This document shows, in pieces, positions 54,246 to 62,517 of a stretch of DNA of 64,000 nucleotides. The DNA comes from Maricaulis sp017643475 (GTDB taxonomy: Bacteria > Pseudomonadota > Alphaproteobacteria > Caulobacterales > Maricaulaceae), in the NCBI RefSeq assembly GCF_047123815.1, contig NZ_CP138920.1:2418001-2482000 (forward strand). Direction: 5' to 3'. The translations under genes were made by a program, and so were the position numbers. The notes below the pieces were generated by a model. That model was given only the letters and a program-made list of their open reading frames with translations, searched no databases and was not told the DNA's origin. The number at the start of each line of letters is the position of its first letter. The first letter of the stretch is position 1.

Positions 54246-55226
54246 ATGACGCAAAAGACCGCTCTTGTTTGTGGAGCCGGCGGATTTATCGGCGGCCATC
54301 TCGTCAAGCGACTGAAGGACGAGGGCTTCTGGGTTCGCGGTGTGGACGTGAAATTCCACGAGCATGCGGACACTGTGGCCGATGACTTCATGATTGGGGA
54401 TTTGCGGGACCAACGTGTGGTGCGTGAGGTGATCGACCGTCGTTTTGACGAGGTCTATCAGCTGGCGGCCGACATGGGTGGCGCCGGCTATATCTTCACC
54501 GGTGAAAACGACGCCAACGTCATGCACAATTCGGCGACGATCAATCTCAACGTTCTGGACGCCTGCCACAAGCGCAATATCAAGCGGGTCTTCTACTCGT
54601 CGTCCGCCTGCATGTATCCGGAGCATAACCAGCTCGACCCGGACAATCCGAACTGTGCCGAGCACAGCGCCTATCCCGCCAATCCGGACAGCGAGTATGG
54701 CTGGGAGAAGCTTTTCTCCGAGCGGCTTTACCTGGCGTACAACCGCAATCACGGCATGGAATGCCGGGTGGCGCGTTACCACAATATCTTCGGCCCGCTG
54801 GGGACCTGGGATGGGGGCAAGGAAAAGGCTCCGGCCGCCATGTGCCGAAAGGTGGCACTGGCCGCGGATGGTGGCGAGATCGAGGTTTGGGGCGACGGCC
54901 TGCAGACGCGTTCATTCCTCTATATCGATGAGTGTCTGGAAGGTTCGATCCGTCTGCTGCGCTCTGACTTTGAAGGCCCGGTCAATATCGGCTCCGAGGA
55001 GATGATCTCGATCAATGATCTTGCACGCATGGTCATCGACATTGCTGACAAGCCCGTGGATATCCGCAATATCCCGGGGCCGCTGGGCGTTCGGGGGCGC
55101 AATTCCGACAATCGCCTGATTGCCGAGAAACTGGGCTGGGCACCGTCGCAGAGCCTGCGCGAGGGCATGGAAATCACCTATGAATGGATCAAGGGCGAGA
55201 TCCAGCGCCAGCACAATCAGCGCTAG
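54246..55226 (+). CDS. GDP-mannose 3,5-epimerase
   Basis: Converts GDP-D-mannose to GDP-L-galactose (and GDP-L-gulose). 326 residues with strong resemblance to plant GME: NAD motif CGAGGFIG, NLAADMGG-like QLAADMGGAGYIF, SSSACMYPE with C122, Y151-x-x-x-K155 in SEYGWEKL, WDGGKEKAPAAMCRK with K194, and GDGLQTRSFLYIDECLEG. The spacing C122-Y151-K155-K194 equals C145-Y174-K178-K217 of the Arabidopsis enzyme as I recall it. It needs GDP-mannose, yet the nearby manC is disrupted. Convergent with the strictosidine-synthase-like gene, overlapping by four bases. Confidence 0.88.
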   Translation: MTQKTALVCGAGGFIGGHLVKRLKDEGFWVRGVDVKFHEHADTVADDFMIGDLRDQRVVREVIDRRFDEVYQLAADMGGAGYIFTGENDANVMHNSATINLNVLDACHKRNIKRVFYSSSACMYPEHNQLDPDNPNCAEHSAYPANPDSEYGWEKLFSERLYLAYNRNHGMECRVARYHNIFGPLGTWDGGKEKAPAAMCRKVALAADGGEIEVWGDGLQTRSFLYIDECLEGSIRLLRSDFEGPVNIGSEEMISINDLARMVIDIADKPVDIRNIPGPLGVRGRNSDNRLIAEKLGWAPSQSLREGMEITYEWIKGEIQRQHNQR

Positions 55227-56326
55227 TCGCGCAATTCCGCTGGAAGCTCCATGCGGCCGATGACGTCGGCCGTCAGCGAGCCGAGCCAGAGATTGCCCTC
55301 ATCATCCGGGACCGCATTGGCCAGCAGGCCGAAGCGGCCGTCCGGATCGTGGAAACTGTCGAGGTAATTGCCGTCCTCGTCGAGCACCAAGACGAAGGCG
55401 CGCGGGGCGCCGGCGCGGATCCAGACATCATCGGGAAACTTGGTGATCAGACGGGTCAGGAATGGATTGCGGTGCAAGAAGCGCAGCAACGGGACACGCT
55501 GGGTATCCATGGCGATAAAGAGTCGGCCCTGGCCATCGCCCATGACCCCGTCCGGAATGCCTGGCAGATTGTCCGCCACCAGCTCCAGCTGACCCGCTTG
55601 CGGCCCTTCAAGCCAGTAGCGCGAAAGGCGATAGCGATAGGTTTCCAGCACAAAGACCGAGCGACCGTCCGCTGACATCGCGACACCATTGGCGAAGTAC
55701 ATTTCGTCGGCGAGGATCTCGGTTTCCCCGGTCTGCGGGTCCAGCGAGACCAGCGCTCCATAAGGCCGGTTTTCAGCCATGTCATAGGCATAGGTGCGCA
55801 GGTGCGGATCATTAGCCCATTTCCAGCTGGCCTCGGTGAAATAGATCATGCCGTCCGCAGCGATATCCAGATCGTCAGCGAAACCAAGCGGGCGATCCCC
55901 GGCTGTCAGGGTCAGGGTTTCCACCTGGTCGGATCCGGGGGTTACGGCGTACATGCCATCGGACGCGGCCACGATCAGGCGGCCTTGCGCATCCCATTGC
56001 AGGCCAAGAGCGGGCAGGGTGGAGACCTGGACTCGTTCAGCGACCTGCCAGCTGCCGTCACGGTCACGGGCTAAACGCACGACACTGCCATCATGCTGTG
56101 AGGCCCAGACTGAGCCGTCGTCGGCGAGTGCGATATCCTCGGAATTGCTGACTATGCCACGCCCGATCTCCTCGATGCCGGCGAGGCGGCCCCTCGGCTC
56201 CAGCACGCCTTCGAGCGCTGGTGGTTCGCTTTCGTCCCAATAGGCGGGGTCAAACCGGGCTGGCCAGAGCAATAGGATCGCCACGAGAATGCTGACGATT
56301 GCAAAGATGAAGACAAGAGTGCGCAT
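55223..56326 (-). CDS. Strictosidine synthase-like / SMP-30-like beta-propeller protein, membrane-anchored
   Basis: 367 residues from ATG 56326 with GGGGGAA upstream; the longer frame to 56500 would overlap the manC start. N-terminal membrane segment LVFIFAIVSILVAILLLWP, then a beta-propeller with FADDLDIAADGMIYFTEAS, LVSLDPQTGETEIL, FANGVAMSADGRSVFVLET and DGVMGDGQGRLFIAMD, typical of the APMAP/strictosidine synthase group, whose bacterial members are mostly lactonase-like or uncharacterised. Probably periplasmic. Divergent from manC. Confidence 0.78.
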   Translation of the reverse strand: MRTLVFIFAIVSILVAILLLWPARFDPAYWDESEPPALEGVLEPRGRLAGIEEIGRGIVSNSEDIALADDGSVWASQHDGSVVRLARDRDGSWQVAERVQVSTLPALGLQWDAQGRLIVAASDGMYAVTPGSDQVETLTLTAGDRPLGFADDLDIAADGMIYFTEASWKWANDPHLRTYAYDMAENRPYGALVSLDPQTGETEILADEMYFANGVAMSADGRSVFVLETYRYRLSRYWLEGPQAGQLELVADNLPGIPDGVMGDGQGRLFIAMDTQRVPLLRFLHRNPFLTRLITKFPDDVWIRAGAPRAFVLVLDEDGNYLDSFHDPDGRFGLLANAVPDDEGNLWLGSLTADVIGRMELPAELRD

Positions 56327-56657
56327 GATTTCCCCCAACCCGCTCGTCCAGCAGTGAACCGGAACGGGCCCGGTCTGTCCACTCGCAAGCGGTTCCCCTC
56401 GTCGGAGAGTCGTGATTAGTTTGCGCCAAGCCATTGCCGTGCCGCGGTAATTGTCGTTCCCGGAAGGCCAGAAAACAAACGATCGAAAAGGCAGATTCAA
56501 TGAGCGAGATCGTCCCCGTCATCATGTCCGGAGGCGCCGGTACGCGATTGTGGCCGCTCTCCCGCGCTGCGCGCCCGAAACAGGTGCATGCACTGTGAAG
56601 TGGTCCCGGTTTTCCGGACAGTTTGGCGGCTGAGTTAAGGTGTATCCGGGATTGTTG

Positions 56658-57512
56658 TCATGCCGCCTGTTTTTCGTCTCTTGAGCCCCAGTATGCCTCT
56701 TGCGGCGTACGCCGCAAGAGGGCGGAATGAGGCCGCTCTGTGTTGTAGAAGATCATCCAGTTTTTGATGGTCCGATGCGCAGCGAAGCCATCGTTCAGCT
56801 CCTCAAGATAGATCGCCTCCTGCTTTAATGACCGCCACAGTCGCTCGATGAAGATATTGTCCATGCAGCGGCCGCGGCCATCCATCGAGATCTGGACCCC
56901 GGCCTCACTGAGCGTGGTGATCCAGGCCGCCCCGGTGAACTGGCTGCCCTGATCCGTGTTCATGATCTGCGGTGGGCCGAAGCGGGCGATGGCGTCTTGC
57001 AGTGCCTCGACGCAGAAGTCCGCATGCATCGTGTTGGAGAGCCGCCAGCTCAGGACCTTGCGCGTCGCCCAGTCCATGATCGCCACCAGATAGAGGAAGC
57101 CGTGGCGGACCGGGATGAAGGTGATGTCGGCACACCAGGCCTGGTTGGCCCGTTCGACCGCCATGCCCCGGAGCAGATACGGATAGATCCGATGGTGGGG
57201 ATGCGGCTGGCTGGTTCGCGGCCGCTTGTAGATCGCTTCCAGCCCCATCTTCGCCATCAACCGCCGCACCCGGTGGCGTCCAACGATGATCGCTTCCCGG
57301 CGCAGATACGCAGCGATCTGGCGCGACCCGAAGAAGGGATACTTCGTGAACACCCGGTCGATCGACTTCATCACGTCCAGCGTCACCGCGTCGATACCAA
57401 CCGGTTCATAATAGAAGGATGACCGGCTCAGCTTCACCAGCCGACACTGCTGGCTGATGCTCAGCGCTTCATGGTCGCGGCGGATCAACGCTTTCTTCTC
57501 CGCAGGGCTCAT
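56658..57512 (-). CDS. IS3-family transposase OrfB
   Basis: 284 residues, identical to OrfB at 26389-27243, with the intact D (WCADITF), D (MNTDQGSQF) and E (FIERLWRS). Overlaps orfA by four bases (ATGA). Confidence 0.95.
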   Translation of the reverse strand: MSPAEKKALIRRDHEALSISQQCRLVKLSRSSFYYEPVGIDAVTLDVMKSIDRVFTKYPFFGSRQIAAYLRREAIIVGRHRVRRLMAKMGLEAIYKRPRTSQPHPHHRIYPYLLRGMAVERANQAWCADITFIPVRHGFLYLVAIMDWATRKVLSWRLSNTMHADFCVEALQDAIARFGPPQIMNTDQGSQFTGAAWITTLSEAGVQISMDGRGRCMDNIFIERLWRSLKQEAIYLEELNDGFAAHRTIKNWMIFYNTERPHSALLRRTPQEAYWGSRDEKQAA

Positions 57513-57787
57513 CGCTTGAGCCCTTGTGATAAAAAATCGTTCTCCACCGCCAGCCTCCCGATCTTGGCGTGCAGCTCCTTGACCTCCGCCTCGCTTGGCC
57601 CGTCAGTCTTGCCGCCACGCGCAAACACGTCCGCCATGCCCTCGACAGCCTGACGTTTCCACATGCTCACCTGGTTCGGGTGAACCTGGTGCCGAGCCGC
57701 TATCTCCTGGATCGTCCGGTCCCCACGCAGCGCCTCAAGCGCAACCTTCGCTTTGAACTGATCTGTGAACTTCCGACGTCTCGTCAT
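57509..57787 (-). CDS. IS3-family transposase OrfA
   Basis: 92 residues, identical to OrfA of the other copies; helix-turn-helix and coiled segment intact. Confidence 0.92.
   Translation of the reverse strand: MTRRRKFTDQFKAKVALEALRGDRTIQEIAARHQVHPNQVSMWKRQAVEGMADVFARGGKTDGPSEAEVKELHAKIGRLAVENDFLSQGLKR
57530..57536 (-). other. Slippery heptamer TTTTTTA for programmed -1 frameshift
   Basis: Minus-strand counterpart of the site at 26365-26371, in the same phase relative to orfA and orfB. Confidence 0.75.
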
Positions 57788-58925
57788 CTCGTATCCCTCC
57801 ATGCGGGTCGGGATACACCTTAGCAACCTGTCCGAATTTCTAGGACCACTTCACTGGTCTCTGATATCTCCATGATCGAGGCGACGGTGCGGCGAGCACA
57901 GCAAGGCGATGAAGTGGCATTTCACCCACCGGTGATCGTCCTCGGTGGTGACCAGCTCGACGGTGCTCGCGACCTGCTTGGCAAGGATCGGGACGATATC
58001 TCCTACGTGGTAGAGCCGATGGCGCGCAATACAGCGGCTGTCGCAGCCGTCTCGGCGGAGATGGTGGCGCAGAACCATGGCGATGACGCTCTGGTCTTGC
58101 TCATGCCAGCCGATCACCACATCAAGGATGAGGAAGCTTTCCGCGTGACGGTTTCGCGCGCAGCCAACCTGGCCGCAGCAGGCAATATCGTCACTTTCGG
58201 TATTCGCCCGACGGGTCCTGCGACGGGATTTGGCTATATCTGCCGCGGCAGGGCGCAGGGCGAGGGTTACAAGGTCGAGGCGTTTACTGAAAAGCCGGAC
58301 CTGGCCACGGCCAGGAAATTCCTCTCGGACGGTCGCTATTACTGGAATGCAGGGATTTTTCTGTTCAAGGCGAGCACGATGCGCGCCGAGCTGGAGAAGC
58401 TGCAGCCGGAGATCCTGTCCGCCTGCCGACGGGCGCTTGGCGATGCGAGCCGGGAGGAAATTGTATCGCGTCTCGACGCTGATGCCTTTGCCGCCTGTCC
58501 GTCAGATTCCATCGACTATGCCGTGATGGAGAAAACTGATCGCGCCGCGGTCGTGCCGGCCGATTTCGACTGGTCCGATGTCGGTTCCTGGTCTTCACTT
58601 TGGGATGTCAGCGAGAAGGATGAGAGCGCCAATGTGATGATTGGCGATACGCATCTGATCGATACCCGGCGCAGCCTTGTTTATTCGACGGGTGCGCGTG
58701 TGGGTGTCATCGGCTGTGATCGCATCATGGTGGTCGCAACCGAGGACGCGGTCCTCGTGGCTGACATGGCCAATGACCAGGACGTCAAGAAACTCGTGGA
58801 GACCCTGCGGACCGAGGGGCGACTCGACCTGCTCTGACGCGGCAATCAATGTGATCACCCGGTAGCCATAAATTGGCGGAGCCGGTATTAAGCGGACAAA
58901 GACTGTTACACAAAGGGATTGTACA

Positions 58926-59684
58926 ATGGCCGGACATTCCAAATGGGCGAATATCCAGCACCGCAAAGGTCGTCAGGACGCGGTGCGTTCCAAGCTGTTC
59001 TCGCGCCTCTCCAAGGAGATCGCGATCGCTGCGAAACTGGGTGGCCCTGATCCTGATGCCAATCCGCGTCTGCGCCTGGCTGTTGCCAACGCCAAGGGCC
59101 AGTCCATGCCCAAGGACAATATCCAGCGAGCCATCGACAAGGCGTCCGGCGGTGATGCGGATACGTATGAAGACATCCGTTACGAGGGTTTCGGGCCGGC
59201 CGGTATCGGGGTGATCGTGGAAGTCTCCACGGACAACAAGAATCGTGCAGCCGCCGAAGTCCGCACCGCCTTTGCCAAGAATGGCGGAAACATGGGCGAA
59301 ACAGGCTCCGTGGCTTTCATGTTCGATAATGTCGGCGAGATCCGCTACCCGCTGTCCAAGGCTGACGAGGACACGATGATGGAAGCGGCCATCGAGGCCG
59401 GCGCCGAAGATGTTGCATCCGAACAGGGTGATGAGGAAAACGAGGGCCAGCACGTCATCTTCACGGCGCGTGAAGATCTGATGGAAGTTGTCTCCGCGCT
59501 TTCCGAACAGTTCGAGGACCCGTCTTCTGCCAAAATCATCTGGAAGCCGCAGAACCTGATCGAGGTTCCAGGTGACAAGGTTGATACCTTGATGAAGATG
59601 ATGGAAGCGCTCGAAGACTGCGATGACGTCCAGAATGTTTACGCAAATTTCGACATTTCCGACGAGGACATGGCTAACGCTTGA
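58926..59684 (+). CDS. yebC: YebC/PmpR-family protein
   Basis: 252 residues. MAGHSKWANIQHRKGRQD, then KLFSRLSKEI, NPRLRLAVANAKGQSMPKDNI (two parts), YEGFGPAGIGVIVE and KNGGNMGETGSVAFMF are family signatures. Members are DNA-binding regulators or ribosome-associated translation factors that relieve stalling. It is set within sugar genes; many proteobacteria have it near ruvC instead. Confidence 0.96.
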   Translation: MAGHSKWANIQHRKGRQDAVRSKLFSRLSKEIAIAAKLGGPDPDANPRLRLAVANAKGQSMPKDNIQRAIDKASGGDADTYEDIRYEGFGPAGIGVIVEVSTDNKNRAAAEVRTAFAKNGGNMGETGSVAFMFDNVGEIRYPLSKADEDTMMEAAIEAGAEDVASEQGDEENEGQHVIFTAREDLMEVVSALSEQFEDPSSAKIIWKPQNLIEVPGDKVDTLMKMMEALEDCDDVQNVYANFDISDEDMANA

Positions 59685-59710
59685 TTGTCCAGCTGAGATC
59701 GGGGAGTGGG

Positions 59711-60841
59711 ATGGACACTGTAAAGGCACTGGCTGACTGGGGTGTTCATTCATTCTTCCCGCTTTGGCGCGAGAAATCGCTCGATCCCGAGACCGGCGGC
59801 TTTTTCGAAGTCTTTGACGCTAGGGGCGAACCTCGACGCGATGCTGACCGACGAGTTAGGGTTCAGGCACGTCAGATTTACACGTTCGCCCGGGCTCACC
59901 TTCGCGGCTGGTGTGATGGACTGGAGGCCGCTCAGTCTGGCTGGGACTATCTGCAAAAACATGCGCGCCATCCCGATGGGGGCTATGCCCATCGTCTGAA
60001 TGCCCGTGGCGAGATTATCTCGGACCTGCGTGACCTCTATGATCACGCCTTCATTCTTCTGGCTGCAAGCTTCCTGGCCGAAGTCACCGGTGATCCCAGA
60101 TATCTGCAGGACTGCGACGATTTGTTGGAGTTTCTGGACACGCGCATGTGCCATCCCACAGGCGGATATATCGAAGCGGTCGGGGCGGGGAATGTACCCA
60201 GGCGGCAGAATCCACACATGCACTTGTTCGAAGCGCTGATGATTTTCCGGCAGGCGGGAGGCAAGGGTGGACTGGCGCGAGCCACTGAAATCCACGCTCT
60301 CTTTCATCAGAGATTTTATTCGAAAGATCACGGCGTTCTCTTCGAGTTTTTCGAGAGTGATCTGAAACGCCTGTCCGCCGAAACCGGGCCGGTTGCCGAG
60401 CCCGGGCATATGTTTGAATGGGTGTGGCTGCTGAACAAGTACGCCCTGCTGAGTGGCGAGGATATCAGCCCTGCTGCCGAGCATTTGTTCCGAAATGCCA
60501 TGAGGATGGGGATAAATCCGTCGAGCGGGCTTTTGATCAGCTCAATGGACGAGACGGGTGTTGTGTCCGAGCACGGAACCCGCACCTGGATGCAGAATGA
60601 GTGGTTCCGCGCGGCCTGTGTGGCGAAGACACGGGGATTTGAGGGAGCTGACGTGGCCCTGGAAATGGCGGGGCGGGCCATGCTGGACAAGCACTTCGCT
60701 GTATCCTTGCCCGGCGGGTGGATCGAGCATTTTGACGGCGCCGGAAATCCGGTTGGCGACGACATGCCTGCGAGCACGCCCTATCACATTATCGGTGCCC
60801 TGATCGAAGCCGACAAATTACTCGACTCAGATCTGTGTTAG
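59711..60841 (+). CDS. AGE-family isomerase, probable mannose-6-phosphate isomerase
   Basis: 376 residues from ATG 59711, preceded by GGGGAGTGGG; the TTG at 59681 overlaps yebC and is less likely. Alpha/alpha-barrel of the N-acylglucosamine 2-epimerase family: GGFFEVFDARGEP, RVQARQIYTFARAH, RDLYDHAFILLAAS, NPHMHLFEALM, EPGHMFEWVWLLNKYA and TPYHIIGALIEADKL. The catalytic His pair lies in the HMFEW and YHI segments. Position between manC and pgi points to fructose-6-P to mannose-6-P conversion; YihS-type specificity is an alternative. Confidence 0.82.
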   Translation: MDTVKALADWGVHSFFPLWREKSLDPETGGFFEVFDARGEPRRDADRRVRVQARQIYTFARAHLRGWCDGLEAAQSGWDYLQKHARHPDGGYAHRLNARGEIISDLRDLYDHAFILLAASFLAEVTGDPRYLQDCDDLLEFLDTRMCHPTGGYIEAVGAGNVPRRQNPHMHLFEALMIFRQAGGKGGLARATEIHALFHQRFYSKDHGVLFEFFESDLKRLSAETGPVAEPGHMFEWVWLLNKYALLSGEDISPAAEHLFRNAMRMGINPSSGLLISSMDETGVVSEHGTRTWMQNEWFRAACVAKTRGFEGADVALEMAGRAMLDKHFAVSLPGGWIEHFDGAGNPVGDDMPASTPYHIIGALIEADKLLDSDLC

Positions 60842-60907
60842 CGTAAACATGTCGTTGTCGCCTGAGCGATACGCCTGAGTTTTACCGAATTGACGAGGTA
60901 GTCCCCC

Positions 60908-62461
60908 ATGTCTCTCGACGCCCTGAAAACCCATGCAGACCGTCTGGCTGGCGGCTCCCTTCGTTCCATCGTGGACGGGCGGGGCGACGCGCTCTCCGAC
61001 TGGGTGTTCAACGCAGCAGGTGTCGAACTGGATCTGACGAAGCAGTGTCTCGATCCGGCCGCGCTGACGGCATTGCTGGACTTCGCCGAAGGCTTGAACC
61101 TTTCCAGCCATCGCGATGCTCTGCTGTCCGGCGGCATCGTCAATGCGACCGAAGGCCGGCCGGCGCTGCACATGGCCTATCGTGAAGGCGCGAAAATCGA
61201 CGGTTCTGATGCCGCCGAACTGGTTGAGCGTACCCAGGCCCAGACACGTGAATTTGCTCGTGCGGTAAGGGCAGGAGAGTATCAGCCGTCCGGCAAGGCG
61301 ATTTCCCGCGTCGTCAATATCGGTATCGGCGGCTCTGATCTGGGTCCCCGGCTGATTGCGGATGCCCTGGCCGAGTTCGCTGATGGCGGACCGGAAATGC
61401 GATTTGTCGCGAGCCTTGATCCCAGTGATCTTCGCCTCGCGGTCGAGGGTGCGGATCCGGAGAGCATTCTTTTCATCGTCGCGTCCAAGTCTTTCTCGAC
61501 CCAGGAAACCCTGATGGGGGCAGAGGCGGCTCGCGCCTGGTTGTCCGCGTATGTCGCTGAAGACCGGCTCGGGGGACATTTCGCTGCAGCATCCGCGGCG
61601 CCGGACAAGGCGGCGGCCTTTGGCATTCCGGCGGAGCGCGTGTTTGACTTCCCGGATTGGGTGGGCGGTCGCTATTCTGTCTGGAGCGCGGTCGGGCTGA
61701 GTCTGGAAATTGGTCTGGGGCCGGAAGTCTTCGCAGCTTTCCGCGAGGGTGCCCGACAGATGGATACGCATTTCGCCACAGCTCCCCTTGCCCAGAACCT
61801 GCCGGTGTTGAAAGGCCTGGTCGATGCGTGGAACCGGGTCGCGCTGGGTTATCCCAGCCGCTGTGTTGCGGCCTATTCCGCTCGTCTTGGGAAGCTGGCG
61901 GATTATCTCCAGCAGCTGGAAATGGAATCGCTGGGCAAGTCCGTGACCGTGGACGGAGAGCCCGCACCAACTGCGGGTGGCGCCCTGGTCTGGGGGGGAG
62001 CCGGTACCGAGATCCAGCACTCCTTCTTCCAGTGGCTGCACCAGGGCAAGGATATCGTTCCCGTCGACTTCATCGGCGTGAAACGTCACTTCGCCAGCGA
62101 GGATGCCCGCGAACGCGCACTGGCAGCGAACATGGCGGCCCAGGGCGCAGCGCTCCTGGATGGTCGCCAGCTGGACACGGCAGACGAAGGCGAGCTGGCG
62201 AGCCACAAATCCATGCCGGGCGGGCGCCCCTCCGCTATGCTGCTGCTGGACGATCTCAATCCGGCGACGTTGGGCGCGCTGATTGCCCTGCACGAGCATA
62301 AGGTATTCGTTGAAGGTGTTGTCTACGGAATTAATCCGTACGACCAGTGGGGCGTCGAGCTCGGGAAAGTCCTGACAACGGGTATTCTCAAAGGCGATAC
62401 GAAAGAGTACGACGCGTCCACAAAAGCGTTGCTGGACCGGACCGGTTTTGGGGGCCGGTAA
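60908..62461 (+). CDS. pgi: Glucose-6-phosphate isomerase
   Basis: 517 residues. RVVNIGIGGSDLGPRLI, VASKSFSTQETLMGAEA, FPDWVGGRYSVWSAVGL, GGAGTEIQHSFFQWLHQG and the C-terminal QWGVELGKVLTTGI with the catalytic lysine are the standard Pgi blocks. It links glucose-6-P with fructose-6-P, the precursor of both GlcN-6-P (GlmS) and mannose-6-P (AGE isomerase). 56 bases before tkt, likely co-transcribed. Confidence 0.97.
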   Translation: MSLDALKTHADRLAGGSLRSIVDGRGDALSDWVFNAAGVELDLTKQCLDPAALTALLDFAEGLNLSSHRDALLSGGIVNATEGRPALHMAYREGAKIDGSDAAELVERTQAQTREFARAVRAGEYQPSGKAISRVVNIGIGGSDLGPRLIADALAEFADGGPEMRFVASLDPSDLRLAVEGADPESILFIVASKSFSTQETLMGAEAARAWLSAYVAEDRLGGHFAAASAAPDKAAAFGIPAERVFDFPDWVGGRYSVWSAVGLSLEIGLGPEVFAAFREGARQMDTHFATAPLAQNLPVLKGLVDAWNRVALGYPSRCVAAYSARLGKLADYLQQLEMESLGKSVTVDGEPAPTAGGALVWGGAGTEIQHSFFQWLHQGKDIVPVDFIGVKRHFASEDARERALAANMAAQGAALLDGRQLDTADEGELASHKSMPGGRPSAMLLLDDLNPATLGALIALHEHKVFVEGVVYGINPYDQWGVELGKVLTTGILKGDTKEYDASTKALLDRTGFGGR

Positions 62462-62517
62462 GGCTTCATCCCACTCCGAATCCCGCTACACGGACAGCGG
62501 ATCTTAAAGAGGCGATC

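Larger units (their letters stand above)
56596..57853 (-). mobile_element. Complete IS3-family insertion sequence, 1258 bp, with 3-bp target duplication
   Basis: Inverted repeats TGAAGTGGTCC at 56596 and GGACCACTTCA ending at 57853. Direct repeat CTG at 56593-56595 and 57854-57856, the 3-bp duplication expected of IS3 elements. Same length and apparently the same sequence as 26048-27305, in the opposite orientation. It lies inside codon 32/33 of manC. Confidence 0.96.
56500..58837 (+). pseudogene. manC: Mannose-1-phosphate guanylyltransferase gene interrupted by IS3-family element
   Basis: The first 32 codons (56500-56595) encode MSGGAGTRLWPLSRAARPKQ, the nucleotide-binding site of GDP-mannose pyrophosphorylase. 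The rest (57857-58837, 326 codons) holds VIVLGGDQLDGARDLL, EPMARNTAAVAAVSAEM, LLMPADHHIKDEE, EAFTEKPDLATARKFL, YYWNAGIFLFKA and a C-terminal DVGSWSSLWDVSEKDE. Removing the 1258-bp element and one copy of the CTG duplication joins the two in frame as a 358-residue protein, the normal length for the short single-domain form. The C-terminal fragment alone lacks the GTP-binding loop and should be inactive. Confidence 0.93.

Noticed and set aside
26048..57853. Composite transposon spanning the two complete IS copies
   Set aside because: The minus copy has its own CTG duplication and interrupts manC on both sides, so it inserted alone; the other end is a truncated and full copy pair without duplication.
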